Source of the DNA: Chloroflexota bacterium
GTDB taxonomy: Bacteria; Chloroflexota; UBA6077; FW602-bin22; CADDYW01
NCBI GenBank assembly: GCA_021324795.1
Contig: JAJPIK010000030.1
Location: 1 to 64,000, forward strand
Direction: 5' to 3'
Length of the DNA stretch: 64,000 nucleotides
Under the pieces are notes generated by a model that was not told the DNA's origin, did not search any database, and worked only from the letters and a program-made list of their open reading frames with translations. A program made the position numbers and the translations under genes. Positions 50,146 to 59,740 of the stretch are shown here, piece by piece. Each line of letters begins with the position of its first letter. Position 1 is the first letter of the stretch.

Positions 50146-51750
50146 GTGGGAATGGGGCGAGCGCGCAGCACCGGTCTCTTCGCGGGAATGGTTGGCGGTA
50201 TCGCAATGGCCTCGGTCCAAGTAATCGGTCGCTTTTCCCTCGGAACGCCAACCTTTTTTGACCTCGCCGAGAACTCGATCACGCGAGCTATTCCCCCAGT
50301 GATCTTTGGTTACCTGCTCGATCGCCTACAATTTAGCGCTAAGCCACTCCTGTTCGGGGGGCTGATCTTAGCCCAAGTCTTCGTGGGTGGCTTGCTGGGA
50401 CTGTTTTGGCCGGTGCTCGCTGACTCTCGATTGACCAGGCATCAGCACGGTCTCCCACTTACCTCACTTGTGTACGCTGGCGTCCTTTCGATGGTAACCG
50501 GGCTCGTTATCCTGCCAATTGTCGGGCAAGGAGTGTTTGGCACTCAAGCGCCAAACGGTCCGATCGTGGTCAGTTTAACCCTCTTAATCGGTTACGCGAT
50601 TTACGCGTTGGTGCTCGCAGCCATCTTCGATACGTCCGGGATACCGGCCCGGACCACGAGACTCGATTCCGGACGTCGCCGCCTTTTGAGTTCGGCCGTC
50701 GCGGGGACAGTCTTGATCGCGATTGGCGATGCTGCGCTTCACCTGTTCGGCGAAAATAGTGGAGCGCCAGCCACTACAGCTAGCGGTAGTTCCGCCAACT
50801 TCGCGACTGGACTTACTCTCGTCACGGCAGCTTATCCGCTGCCACCCCCGGCCGGCGACTGGATGATTCCGGGCCTCAGCTCTGAGATCACCCCAGTCAA
50901 GGACTTTTACGTCGTGTCCAAGAACCTATTCAGCGATCCGCATCTTGACGCTCGACGCTGGTCGCTGCAGATCGATGGCCTCGTCGACCACCGTATTCAG
51001 TTGACCTATGCTAACCTGCTCAGCCTCCCCGCCGTCGAGTTCTATCAGACCCTGGAATGCATTAGCAATGAGATCGGCGGAGATCTCATCAGTACCGCGT
51101 GGTGGCGGGGGGTTCGACTGAAGGATCTCCTCACGATGGCGGGAGCCAATCCGAGGACGGTGAAAGTGGTCTTTCACGCAGCGGATGATTATGCCGATAG
51201 CGTGCCGTTGGCCGTCGCGCTCGATCCAAGAGCGGCTCTGGTCTACCAGATGAACCGCGCTCTACTGCCGGTCGAACATGGCTACCCGGCACGGATCCTC
51301 GTTCCAGGGCGCTACGGAATCAAGAACGTCAAATGGGTTACTCGGATCGAGTTAGTCGCGGAAGACTTCAAAGGCTATTGGCAGCAGCGCGGATGGACCG
51401 ACGACGGACGCATTCACACAATGTCACGGATCGACGTTCCCAAGGACCATGCGCTCGTCAACGCCGGACGCACAACAATCGCGGGAATCGCATTTGCGGG
51501 AGACCGTGGCATTTCGCGGGTACAAATCAGTGTAGACGAGGGCAAGACCTGGCAAGACGCGCTACTCAAGCCGCCGCTTGCCTCTCTGGCTTGGCGCCTC
51601 TGGCAATATCAGTGGGATGCGCCCCCGGGAAACGGAAGTATCTTCGTCCAAGCTACCGATGGCACCGGCCGAGTCCAATGGCCGTTGCCTCAGGACACTG
51701 TCCCTGATGGCGCAACCGGTCAAGACGTTCATGTCGTCAGGGTCAAGTGA
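50146..51750 (+). CDS. Membrane-anchored SUOX-fold molybdopterin oxidoreductase
   Basis: The 534-aa product has about six TM helices in the first 190 residues and a charged segment, then a sulfite oxidase-fold domain (about 250-430) with the Mo-binding Cys in YQTLECISNEIGG and GVRLKDLL, and a C-terminal Ig-like dimer domain (about 440-534, VQISVDEGKTWQDA). The catalytic half faces outside. Membrane-fused relatives reduce or oxidise sulfur-oxygen or other substrates; the true one is unknown. GTG start with GAGGG 7 nt upstream; ATG 50152 is an alternative. Heme binding is not evident. Confidence 0.86.
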   Translation: MGMGRARSTGLFAGMVGGIAMASVQVIGRFSLGTPTFFDLAENSITRAIPPVIFGYLLDRLQFSAKPLLFGGLILAQVFVGGLLGLFWPVLADSRLTRHQHGLPLTSLVYAGVLSMVTGLVILPIVGQGVFGTQAPNGPIVVSLTLLIGYAIYALVLAAIFDTSGIPARTTRLDSGRRRLLSSAVAGTVLIAIGDAALHLFGENSGAPATTASGSSANFATGLTLVTAAYPLPPPAGDWMIPGLSSEITPVKDFYVVSKNLFSDPHLDARRWSLQIDGLVDHRIQLTYANLLSLPAVEFYQTLECISNEIGGDLISTAWWRGVRLKDLLTMAGANPRTVKVVFHAADDYADSVPLAVALDPRAALVYQMNRALLPVEHGYPARILVPGRYGIKNVKWVTRIELVAEDFKGYWQQRGWTDDGRIHTMSRIDVPKDHALVNAGRTTIAGIAFAGDRGISRVQISVDEGKTWQDALLKPPLASLAWRLWQYQWDAPPGNGSIFVQATDGTGRVQWPLPQDTVPDGATGQDVHVVRVK

Positions 51751-51841
51751 GGGTTCCTAGCCTCCTAACGTCTCCATCCAGTCAACCTGGCTTCAAATGT
51801 GCAGAAATCTCCGACAAACCTCAACCGTCGGAGAGGCCAGC

Positions 51842-52045
51842 ATGCCGAATGAGACGATCCGTGGACTTTTCCAGCAATATAGGAACTCCCTCACTCCGGA
51901 GCAAGCCGCTGAGATCCTTGAAGTGAGTGTTGGGACAATCTACCGAAAGCTAACGTCTGGAGACCTCGCGGGCTTCCAAATTGGACACCAGTGGCGCATC
52001 CCGCCATCCGAGCTCGCGAAGCTTATCGAACGGGAAAAGCGTTAG
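51842..52045 (+). CDS. Small excisionase-type HTH DNA-binding protein
   Basis: The 67-aa product fits the HTH_17/BldC-like winged helix: LTPEQAAEILEVSVGTIYRKL, then FQIGHQWRIPPSEL. It probably binds DNA as a regulator. The start at 51842 has GGAG 8 nt upstream. The next gene (MFS) begins 2 nt after its stop, so the two form a unit and the protein may control the transporter. No integrase is nearby, so it is not a phage excisionase in context. Confidence 0.78.
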   Translation: MPNETIRGLFQQYRNSLTPEQAAEILEVSVGTIYRKLTSGDLAGFQIGHQWRIPPSELAKLIEREKR

Positions 52046-52047
52046 CG

Positions 52048-53478
52048 GTGACCTCGGCGGTCCCTAGTCGCCCCGATCACGACGACCGAAAATCTGACAA
52101 TTCCCCCCTCCCATCAGATCAGCCGAGTGAACTGGCGGTGGGTCCAGACGCGCTCGCGGCAAGCGAAGTCATTGCCGGTCGTGGCCCTGCCAGCGTTGTC
52201 GAAACAGGACCGATCTGCGGCCCGTCGCTGTTCCACGGTTTCCGAGCCCTTCGCCATCGTGACTTTCGCCTCTTCTACGTTGGCCAACTCGTCTCGCTCA
52301 TCGGTACCTGGATGCAAAGCCTCGCCCAGAGCTGGCTCATCCTGATCCTGACCCATTCTGCATTTGCCTTGGGACTGGTCGGGGCGCTTCAGTTTCTACC
52401 GGTCTTGTTCCTGTCTGCTTTCGGTGGCCTGATCGCTGATCGAGCTCCGAAGCGAAACCTTCTCTTGGGAACCCAGAGCGCCCAAATGCTTCTGGCCTTT
52501 GCTCTGGCTGGTCTCACGGCGGTGGGGAAAGAAACTTTCGCGATCGTCCTAATGCTGGCGTTATTGCTGGGAATTGCCAACGCTGTCGACATGCCGACGC
52601 GTCAAGCATTCGTCGTCGAGATGGTCGGCCCCAATGATCTCATCAACGCAATCGCGCTCAACTCTACCCTCTTCAACGCGGCTCGCTTGATTGGTCCCGC
52701 GCTGGCCGGTTTGCTGATCGGCATCGTCGGGATCGCTGGCTGCTTCTTCTTAAACGGTGCAAGCTTCCTCGCTGTCATCTTTGGCCTGCTCTTGATTCAC
52801 CAGCCCGCCTTCGAGCCACGCCACTTTGAATCCGTGCGCGAAGTTTGGCAGGATCTCCAAGAAGGGTTCCAATACGTTCGGCGCTCGACGTCAGTTCGAG
52901 CGGTGATCCTGATCACAGGCTTCGTCGGGACATTCGCCGCGAACTTCAACGTTGTCACTCCGATTCTGGCCCAAAACGTCTTGTACGTTGGAGCGACTGG
53001 CTTGGGTTGGCTCATGGCTGCGATGGGCTTTGGCTCGCTAATCGCATCTCTGGGGATCGCCTATTTCGCGAATACCCCGCATCCCCGAGCCGTCGCTGCC
53101 TCCGCCGTTGTATTCTCGGTGCTCGATATGCTACTCGCGCCAATTCATTCCTACGCCGCCGCGCTCGCTATCTTGGCACTGATCGGAGCTTCGATGGTGA
53201 TCTTGAGCTCTATGGCAAACAGCTACCTGCAACTAACGGTGCCGCACCGACTCCGAGGGCGGGTAATGAGCCTCTACACAACAGTGTTCGTCGGAACAAC
53301 CCCGATCGGGAATACCCTGACCGGCCTGTTGGCCGAGACGACGCAAGCATTCGGCCCACTGTTTTACGGTGGCCTCATTTCCCTGCTCGCGACGATCTGG
53401 CTAAGCACCCCGCTTTGGCGACGGATTCGGCATGGCCGAATCCGAAGTGAAGGTGACCAGTATCGGTCGCCTCCCTAA
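52048..53478 (+). CDS. MFS transporter (DUF894/enterobactin exporter-like)
   Basis: The 476-aa product has a polar N-terminal tail of about 60 residues, then twelve TM helices. The motif after TM2, GGLIADRAPKRNLLLGTQ, and the RALRHRDFRLFYVGQLVS entry are typical of the EntS/DUF894 branch of exporters. GTG 52048 starts just after the HTH stop; longer frames overlap the HTH gene. The last 4 nt overlap the convergent CinA-like gene. Confidence 0.86.
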   Translation: MTSAVPSRPDHDDRKSDNSPLPSDQPSELAVGPDALAASEVIAGRGPASVVETGPICGPSLFHGFRALRHRDFRLFYVGQLVSLIGTWMQSLAQSWLILILTHSAFALGLVGALQFLPVLFLSAFGGLIADRAPKRNLLLGTQSAQMLLAFALAGLTAVGKETFAIVLMLALLLGIANAVDMPTRQAFVVEMVGPNDLINAIALNSTLFNAARLIGPALAGLLIGIVGIAGCFFLNGASFLAVIFGLLLIHQPAFEPRHFESVREVWQDLQEGFQYVRRSTSVRAVILITGFVGTFAANFNVVTPILAQNVLYVGATGLGWLMAAMGFGSLIASLGIAYFANTPHPRAVAASAVVFSVLDMLLAPIHSYAAALAILALIGASMVILSSMANSYLQLTVPHRLRGRVMSLYTTVFVGTTPIGNTLTGLLAETTQAFGPLFYGGLISLLATIWLSTPLWRRIRHGRIRSEGDQYRSPP

Positions 53479-54293
53479 CCTCCTGGCTCGTGCAGGAACA
53501 TTTCCTTGCCCTTGGCTCGCACCAGGTTGCCAAGCAAGGCAACCGCAGCATCCAGGGTCACCTGTGCCTCGTCACGGCTGGGACCGTGGGCCACGAGGTC
53601 GACTGGCAGGGTCGTCTCGGTCCTTAGTGCGACATACGCTTTGACATACGTCTTCGGATGCTGGCGCATGACCTCTTGAATGTGCGGCGATACCTCGGAC
53701 TCGAACATCGTAACCCACACGCGCTGCGCAACTGTCTTCGACTGAAACACATTCGATAGCAAGTCGTGGAGGTGGGTAGTCCAGAGCGCCTGCATCTCTT
53801 TGGGCGGCCCCGGCATCATGTAGAATGTCGCGTCGCCAGCCGAGAGTTCAATGAGGGGGGCCCAGCCGGCTGGATTCTGGTAAACTCTGGCGCCGACCGG
53901 TGCGGTTGCCATCTTCCACATCGATGGTGTGAGCTGGCTCGGATCCTTTAAGTTGCGGCGCTGGACAAAGCTTTCGATTGTTGGCCCATGGACTGCCTGC
54001 TCGATGTTCAGAAGACGACAGACACAGTCAAGGGTTCGATCGTCCGGTGTCGGGCCGAGGCCACCTGTCGTGATAATCACCCTAGTCCCTCGTCGAAGCG
54101 AATCCTCGAAGGCATGGATGACTTCATTATCGTCGTCAGGCAAACAGGTGATTCGGCGCGGCCAGGTGCCTAACTTGGCAAGCTGCTCAGCAATCCAAAA
54201 TGAATTCGAATCGTAGATTCGCCCCATAACCAGCTCAGTGCCAATGGCGAAAACCTCGACGGGGAGCGGAGCTTCCAGCGACTGACGTTCCAT
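53475..54293 (-). CDS. CinA-like molybdopterin-binding domain protein
   Basis: The 272-aa product is the N-terminal (COG1058) domain of CinA alone, with VFAIGTELVMGRIYDSNSFWIAEQL, TTGGLGPTPDDRT and a later MMPGPPKEM. In full CinA this part has ADP-ribose pyrophosphatase activity, while nicotinamide-nucleotide deamidation sits in the missing C-terminal domain. Stand-alone forms are common. The 3' end overlaps the MFS gene by 4 nt. Confidence 0.85.
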   Translation of the reverse strand: MERQSLEAPLPVEVFAIGTELVMGRIYDSNSFWIAEQLAKLGTWPRRITCLPDDDNEVIHAFEDSLRRGTRVIITTGGLGPTPDDRTLDCVCRLLNIEQAVHGPTIESFVQRRNLKDPSQLTPSMWKMATAPVGARVYQNPAGWAPLIELSAGDATFYMMPGPPKEMQALWTTHLHDLLSNVFQSKTVAQRVWVTMFESEVSPHIQEVMRQHPKTYVKAYVALRTETTLPVDLVAHGPSRDEAQVTLDAAVALLGNLVRAKGKEMFLHEPGG

Positions 54294-54355
54294 TTCGTTC
54301 CTCGCTCAAGACATTTGTCGGGCAGTATAACGAGCCGCGCTCACTGGGTCAAACC

Positions 54356-54409
54356 TGTCATTCTTCGCTCCCGCTGAAAGCTCAGAATGGCAAACCGCGG
54401 CGGCAGGAT
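54356..54409 (+). repeat. Partial GATTCTTCG repeat (copy R3)
   Basis: CTGTCATTCTTCGCTCCCGC and GCTCAGAATGGCAAACCGCGGCGGCAGG match one arm and end of the R1 family. It fills the gap between the CinA-like and aminotransferase genes. Confidence 0.6.
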
Positions 54410-54426
54410 TAAGGAGCACATCCTCA

Positions 54427-54454
54427 TCGACCATTCAGCCAGTAATGATATAAT
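54427..54454 (+). promoter_or_regulatory. sigma-70-type promoter of the aminotransferase
   Basis: TCGACC (54427-54432), a 16-nt spacer and a perfect TATAAT (54449-54454) lie 30 nt before the ATG, which has GAGGAG upstream. Confidence 0.65.
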
Positions 54455-54483
54455 AGCCAAACTCAACCGGTCCGAGGAGAAAT

Positions 54484-55695
54484 ATGGACGTCGTTAAGAC
54501 CGCTAGCGTCGACACGCTGCTTTCCACCCGTGCTCGACTCAAGCCACCAGCCTCACGGCTCGTCGCCCGCGGCGACGTTGCCCCGCTCTATCTGTTTGCC
54601 GGGGGACAGCCTGATCCGTATTCTTTTCCGTACGACGATCTCGTCGAGGCGACTCGGGAGGCCCTGCAGAAAGAAGGGCGAGGAGCACTAAGCTACGGCG
54701 ATGCGCTCGGTTATCTCGGCTTGCGTGAGCTCGTCTGTGAAAAGACGCGCTATTACGAAGGATTCGAGATCTCGGTTGATAATGTCTTGATCACCAATGG
54801 CTCATCCCACGCCCTGTCGCTCGCCTGCGATTTGCTGGTCGATCAGGGAGATCCGGTGATCACCGAGGCACCCGCATTTTCGGGTACGTTGAATAATTTT
54901 CGCAAGTATGGTCCCCAGCTCATTCCGGTCTCGCTTGACCAAGAGGGCATCCGCACCGACGAAGTGGAAGAACGCCTCAAAGAGCTGCAACGCGAGGGGC
55001 GCCGCGCAAAGTTTATCTATACGATTGTGAACTTTCAAAATCCGGCCGGTATGACTCAATCTCTCCGTCGGCGGACGGAGCTCCTCGACTTAGCCGACAA
55101 ATACGATACATTCATTCTCGAGGATGATGCCTACGGTGAGCTTCGCTACAGCGGCGAGGCAGTCAAATCGCTCTTTGGTCTCGATACGAATGGACGGGTG
55201 TTCCGAACCGGAACGCTTTCGAAGATTCTCGGTGCTGGCGTACGCTTGGGATGGATTCTCGCTCCAAAGGACGTGATCCCGAAATTTTCTGCGATGAAGA
55301 CCGACGGCGGTACCAATCCCTTCGTCAGCCGCGTTGCCACCTACTATCTGCGGAAGCACATGCACGAGCATATCGAAGAGCTGCGTGGTGTCTATCGTCA
55401 GAAGCGCGATCTTATGCTCGAGCGCCTGCAGGCAGGTCTTGGTGATTCAGCGACCGTCAGTCATCCAGATGGTGGCTTCTTTATCTGGATCCGCTTACCC
55501 GAGGGCACAGATCCACAGAAGCTGCTCGATTTAGCCACCGAGCGCCGTATCGCCTACGTGCCAGGGCCAAGCTTCTACCCCGACGGAGTCAGTGGCCTCG
55601 ACCATATCCGGCTCGCCTTCAGTAACTCGAACTTAGACGAGATTCGCCAGGGGACCGATCTGCTCTGCGAGGCGATCCGTCTGGCGCGGGGGTAA
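54484..55695 (+). CDS. PLP-dependent aminotransferase, class I/II (LysN/2-aminoadipate-type)
   Basis: The 403-aa fold type I enzyme has the PLP Lys in TGTLSKILGAGVRLGW, the cofactor Asn/Tyr sites in NFQNPAGM and DDAYGELRY, and a C-terminal Arg in IRLAFSN. The pattern fits 2-aminoadipate/aromatic-type transaminases of the LysN/MocR-core group, but the substrate is not fixed by sequence. No HTH domain is attached. Confidence 0.88.
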   Translation: MDVVKTASVDTLLSTRARLKPPASRLVARGDVAPLYLFAGGQPDPYSFPYDDLVEATREALQKEGRGALSYGDALGYLGLRELVCEKTRYYEGFEISVDNVLITNGSSHALSLACDLLVDQGDPVITEAPAFSGTLNNFRKYGPQLIPVSLDQEGIRTDEVEERLKELQREGRRAKFIYTIVNFQNPAGMTQSLRRRTELLDLADKYDTFILEDDAYGELRYSGEAVKSLFGLDTNGRVFRTGTLSKILGAGVRLGWILAPKDVIPKFSAMKTDGGTNPFVSRVATYYLRKHMHEHIEELRGVYRQKRDLMLERLQAGLGDSATVSHPDGGFFIWIRLPEGTDPQKLLDLATERRIAYVPGPSFYPDGVSGLDHIRLAFSNSNLDEIRQGTDLLCEAIRLARG

Positions 55696-55757
55696 TGGCG
55701 CCTGCTCTCTGGTTTGAAAGCCAGGAGCAGCCACTTTCTCCTCTTATTCGTGAAACT

Positions 55758-56315
55758 TCACTGCGCCACCACGAGGTACTGGAGCGGGCCGATCTGTCGA
55801 TTGATCTGAACTTTGCGCCCAGTCCTTTCGATCAAGATCGCGGTCAGTTCGGGTGAGAGGCGATTTTTGCGGGTCTCGCTTGGCTCAGGGACCCATTCGA
55901 TAATGGCGATTCGCCCAAGCGGCCGGGTGATGCGCGCTAGCTCGGTGACAAAGGATTCACGTTGGTCAAGATCGTGAAGTAACAGCGAGCAGATCGTGAG
56001 GTCCGCGACGGCGTTGGCAAGAGGAATGCCCTCGCTTTCAACCAGATGAGTCTGCAAGTGATCCAACCCCTCTTCACTCGCCTGTTGTTGAACCAGGGAA
56101 AGCATCGATGGCTCGCGATCAAGTGCGTGAACCCAACCGGATGGTGAGACCACCCGGAGGGCTGGAATGGTAAAAAATCCCGGTCCGCAGCCGACATCGG
56201 CGATAACTTCGCCGCGCTGCAAGCCAATCTCGCGAAGCGTGTCCTCCGCCGGCGGTGCTCCGCGGCGCGCTTCTTTCAGCATCGAGTCGATCCAATCGGC
56301 ATCGTAACGTGGCAC
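55758..56315 (-). CDS. Class I SAM-dependent methyltransferase
   Basis: The 185-aa product has SAM motif I VIADVGCGPGFFTIPAL, an acidic ALDREPSML at the end of strand 2, and a post-motif LLLHDLDQRESFV. Strand order is that of a Methyltransf_11 or 31 domain. The acceptor is unknown. It is convergent with the aminotransferase and divergent from the aquaporin. Confidence 0.85.
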   Translation of the reverse strand: MPRYDADWIDSMLKEARRGAPPAEDTLREIGLQRGEVIADVGCGPGFFTIPALRVVSPSGWVHALDREPSMLSLVQQQASEEGLDHLQTHLVESEGIPLANAVADLTICSLLLHDLDQRESFVTELARITRPLGRIAIIEWVPEPSETRKNRLSPELTAILIERTGRKVQINRQIGPLQYLVVAQ

Positions 56316-56354
56316 GTCTAACGCTCCTCAAATCGATAATTCAGCGAACTGTAG

Positions 56355-56384
56355 TTTACATGCCCACGAAAATTGGCGTATCAT
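56355..56384 (+). promoter_or_regulatory. sigma-70-type promoter of the aquaporin-ftsH unit
   Basis: TTTACA (56355-56360), an 18-nt spacer and TATCAT (56379-56384) precede the aquaporin start by 45 nt. Confidence 0.55.
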
Positions 56385-56429
56385 GACCCGGGTCTCTACC
56401 CGTTCAGACAATCATCATGGGGGAGCTAG

Positions 56430-57116
56430 GTGGATTCTACTCGAAAGCTCATCGTCGAATTTATTGGACCATTTGCTTTAGTATATATGGGAGCAGGCGC
56501 AATCATCGCGACCGGGGGCAAGGATCTTGTCGCCATCGCCCTCGCGCACGGTTTAGCGATCGCCTTGCTGATCGCCTCGGCTGGCCACATTTCGGGGGGC
56601 ATATACAATCCAGCATTGACTGTCGGGCTGGTCGCAGCGCGCCGCTTGTCGGTGCCATTGGGAATCGCTTATATTATCGTCCAGTTGCTTGGCGGCGCCG
56701 TAGGTGCGGCTTTGCTCAAGCTATCGTTCGATGCCAAAGCGATTGATAGCGTTCAACTCGGGACACCGCTCCTTGGGGCTAATGTATCTGCCGGTCAGGG
56801 CGTTCTGGTCGAGGCGATTCTTACTTTCTTCTTGATGTTCGCAGTTTTCGGGACAGCGATCGATCCTCGCGGACCTAAGACCATCGCCGGCCTGGTAATC
56901 GGTTTGATTATTACGATGGACATCTTTGCCGGCGGTGGATTGACCGGTGCCGCGATGAATCCAGCTCGCTGGTTCGGACCGGCACTCATTCAGGGAGTAT
57001 GGGCAAACGGGTGGGTTTACTGGGTCGGCCCCATCATCGGGGCGGTGATCGCCGCCTTACTGTACAACGAAGTGCTGATGGTACCGGCGGCAAAAGAAAT
57101 GCCGAGCAAGGCATAA
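56430..57116 (+). CDS. Aquaporin / MIP family channel
   Basis: The 228-aa product has six TM helices and both half-helix motifs, NPALTV (after TM2) and MNPARWFG (after TM5), with the pore Arg following the second NPA. The acidic residue usual in glycerol facilitators after the second NPA is absent, favouring a water-type channel. GTG start with GGGGGAGC upstream. The ftsH gene begins 25 nt later. Confidence 0.9.
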   Translation: MDSTRKLIVEFIGPFALVYMGAGAIIATGGKDLVAIALAHGLAIALLIASAGHISGGIYNPALTVGLVAARRLSVPLGIAYIIVQLLGGAVGAALLKLSFDAKAIDSVQLGTPLLGANVSAGQGVLVEAILTFFLMFAVFGTAIDPRGPKTIAGLVIGLIITMDIFAGGGLTGAAMNPARWFGPALIQGVWANGWVYWVGPIIGAVIAALLYNEVLMVPAAKEMPSKA

Positions 57117-57141
57117 GAACAGCAACTCCTCGGGGGAAACG

Positions 57142-59085
57142 ATGGCAAGCTCCAAGCCACCCAATCGCAGGCCGGAATCTACAACCGGATTTCACATCCC
57201 AGGCTGGGTTTGGTGGACAATCTTCGCGGTCCTGCTCGCTTGGAACTTGCTCACCTTCCTCGCCCCACGCGGACCGGCGACGATCACTCTATCCTACAGC
57301 CAATTCCTCGATCAGGTGAACGCGGGCAACGTTCAAAGTGTCACAATTTCTGGTCAGGCCGTCGAAGGACGGTTGAAAAAGGCCATTCCTGTCCCCGGCG
57401 CCACACCGGTCCCGGCGGCGACGCCCGGCCAGAAGACCCAACCACCCGCATCCGATCGTTTTAGTACCACGCTGCCCATGACCAACGATCCAGCCCTGCT
57501 GCCCCTTCTAGAAAAAGAAGGGGTGGACATCAGCGCGGTCGATACGTCGAATGGCTCCTGGCTGATCACCATCCTGGCCAACGCCCTGCCGTTGCTTCTC
57601 CTCGTCGGTCTCATGCTCTTCATGGGAAGACAACTGCAGCGCGGGCAGCAATCGGCGCTGGGCTTTGGCCGCAGTCGGGCCCGCTTGTACCAAGTCGATC
57701 GGCCAGCAGTCACGTTTGCCGACGTGGCCGGAGAAGATGAAGCGAAAGCCGAGCTCGCTGAGATTGTTAGCTTCTTGAAGGCGCCCGCGAAATACCACCA
57801 GGTCGGCGCACGCCTTCCGCACGGCGTTCTCTTAGTTGGCCCACCGGGCACCGGCAAAACGCTGCTGGCCCGAGCCGTGGCGGGGGAAGCCCGGGTTCCG
57901 TTTTACAGCATCAGCGCCTCCGAGTTTGTCGAGCTTTTCGTTGGCGTTGGCGCCAGCCGGGTTCGCGACCTTTTCGAGCAGGCGAGACAGAACTCTCCCT
58001 CGATCGTCTTCGTCGACGAGATTGATGCGGTCGGCCGCCAACGCGGCGCCGGTGTTGGCGGAGGCAATGACGAGCGAGAGCAGACCTTGAATCAGCTCCT
58101 GGTCGCGATGGACGGATTTGATGAGCGCCAGGAAGTCATCGTCCTGGCCGCTACCAATCGTCCGGATGTCCTAGACCAGGCGCTCTTGCGGCCGGGACGC
58201 TTCGACCGCCAGGTCACGCTTGGTCTACCCGACCGCGCTGGCCGCCTGCAGATTCTCAAAGTTCATAGCCGGGGCAAGCCGCTCGATCCTGACGTGGACT
58301 TCGAGATTCTCGCTCGGGCGACGCCCGGGTTTTCCGGCGCCGACCTGGCGAACTTGGTGAACGAGGCCGCCTTGTCCGCTGCCCGTTCTGGCCGAACGGT
58401 CATCACGATGACCGACTTTCACCTGGCCCTGGACAAGATCATCCTGGGTGTCGAGATGCCCCACCTGCGTTCTGAAGAGGAGCGACGCGTGGTAGCATAT
58501 CACGAAGCCGGCCACGCCCTGGCCGCGGTGACCACCGAAGGCGCCGACCCGGTTCAAAAAGTGACGATCATCCCACGGGGACGTGCTCTCGGCGTGACCG
58601 AACAGCTTCCGACTGACGATCGTCGCAATTATCCGCGTAGCTACCTCCTCGGGCGGTTGGTCGTTTTACTCGGAGGCCGCGCTGCGGAGGAGACGGTCTT
58701 CCACGAGCCAACGACCGGCGCGGAAAACGACCTCGAGCAAGCGACTAAGCTTGCACGGCATATGGTCGCGGCTTGGGGCATGGTCGAGGAGATTGGCCCG
58801 GTCCACTTCGCCGACGGTACAGGAAACGTCTTCCTAGGACGGGACCTGGTCCAGACTCACAGCTACGCCGAGCAAACCGGAGCGAAGATTGACCAGGCGA
58901 TCATTGAGCTTATCGAAGGCGCCCACGACCAAGCTCGGTCACTCATGATCAACTACCGCGCAGCGCTCGACGAAATCGTTGCTCAGCTTCTCGAGCATGA
59001 AACGATCTCTGGCGATGATGTTCGACGGATCGCCCAAGAACACCAATCTCCGCAGGCTTCGGCCAAATCGGTGATGAGTGATTAG
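57142..59085 (+). CDS. ftsH: ATP-dependent zinc metalloprotease FtsH
   Basis: The 647-aa product degrades membrane and misfolded proteins. TM1 spans about 22-40, an external domain has a Pro/Thr-rich insertion (about 83-104), and TM2 spans about 140-162. The AAA module carries Walker A GPPGTGKT (233-240), [10 protein letters not shown] and the SRH arginines. The M41 domain has the zinc motif HEAGH (454-458) and a later Asp ligand in ENDLEQAT. The final residues SVMSD and the stop fall in a palindromic repeat. Confidence 0.95.
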   Translation: MASSKPPNRRPESTTGFHIPGWVWWTIFAVLLAWNLLTFLAPRGPATITLSYSQFLDQVNAGNVQSVTISGQAVEGRLKKAIPVPGATPVPAATPGQKTQPPASDRFSTTLPMTNDPALLPLLEKEGVDISAVDTSNGSWLITILANALPLLLLVGLMLFMGRQLQRGQQSALGFGRSRARLYQVDRPAVTFADVAGEDEAKAELAEIVSFLKAPAKYHQVGARLPHGVLLVGPPGTGKTLLARAVAGEARVPFYSISASEFVELFVGVGASRVRDLFEQARQNSPSIVFVDEIDAVGRQRGAGVGGGNDEREQTLNQLLVAMDGFDERQEVIVLAATNRPDVLDQALLRPGRFDRQVTLGLPDRAGRLQILKVHSRGKPLDPDVDFEILARATPGFSGADLANLVNEAALSAARSGRTVITMTDFHLALDKIILGVEMPHLRSEEERRVVAYHEAGHALAAVTTEGADPVQKVTIIPRGRALGVTEQLPTDDRRNYPRSYLLGRLVVLLGGRAAEETVFHEPTTGAENDLEQATKLARHMVAAWGMVEEIGPVHFADGTGNVFLGRDLVQTHSYAEQTGAKIDQAIIELIEGAHDQARSLMINYRAALDEIVAQLLEHETISGDDVRRIAQEHQSPQASAKSVMSD

Positions 59086-59137
59086 TAACCAGTGGGCAGG
59101 ATCTGGTGACACTGATCTCTCGTCACTAATCACTCAC
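59071..59137 (+). repeat. Palindromic repeat, GTGATGAGT family (copy 2)
   Basis: GTGATGAGTGATTAGT and the inverse CACTAATCACTCAC bound a 67-nt element related to 10445-10558. It encodes the last residues and TAG stop of ftsH and may end its transcript. Confidence 0.6.
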
Positions 59138-59141
59138 ATAC

Positions 59142-59651
59142 TCAGGCTGACCGACGGCGTAGCACGTAGCCTACGCCGACCAGGGCGCCACCAACGAGTA
59201 CGATTGCCCCAAGGGGCACACCGCCACTCTTTGGCAAGCTACTGGTTGTCGCGAGGGCCGGAATGTTGCCACAGGCGACGTAGGTTCCGATATTCGCCGC
59301 TGATTGATGGACGTTGATCGCCATATTGCCGTTTTCCAGCGAGGCGAGGGTAGCGTTGACGGTGGTATCAGACGTGCCATTTTCCACGTTCTTCAACGGA
59401 TAGACAACTTTGCCGAGCGTGGGGCCGCACTGACCGCTGTGAATATGCATCGGCTCGCTGCCGCCGGCTGGCTCGCCGGTGATGTTGACGATCACCTCGG
59501 TCTGGGTACCCTTATCGATAAGCTGGGCAGTGCCAGAAATGCCAGAATTGTTGACCGGTGAGAGATTGACGGTAATGGTGCCCTGCGCAATCGCGGAACC
59601 TACCGTCACAACCGCAAGGGCGACCCCCAGAAACAAAGAGAAGACTTTCAT
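59142..59651 (-). CDS. Secreted protein with LPKSG-type C-terminal anchor
   Basis: The 169-aa product has a signal peptide (1-22, cleaved after SAIAQ-like), a beta-rich middle with MHIHSGQCG and INVHQS reminiscent of CHRD-type domains, and a C-terminal sorting pattern: LPKSGG, a hydrophobic helix, then RRR. Such tails are recognised by sortases (LPxTG-like) or processed otherwise. The function is unknown; metal binding by the His pairs is possible. It was placed by pattern, not a known ortholog. Confidence 0.75.
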   Translation of the reverse strand: MKVFSLFLGVALAVVTVGSAIAQGTITVNLSPVNNSGISGTAQLIDKGTQTEVIVNITGEPAGGSEPMHIHSGQCGPTLGKVVYPLKNVENGTSDTTVNATLASLENGNMAINVHQSAANIGTYVACGNIPALATTSSLPKSGGVPLGAIVLVGGALVGVGYVLRRRSA

Positions 59652-59740
59652 CCGATCCTTACCTCCCCTCAGTGTGCGCTTGATCGTAGAAGTTAGTTCC
59701 CGGTATCCTTGCCTTTACTCTTCTTTAGTCCTCCTCTCTC

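Noticed and set aside
51842..52045. Excisionase-like HTH as a sign of a prophage or integrative element
   Set aside because: No integrase, phage structural genes, tRNA target or direct repeats are near; it is coupled to an MFS gene.
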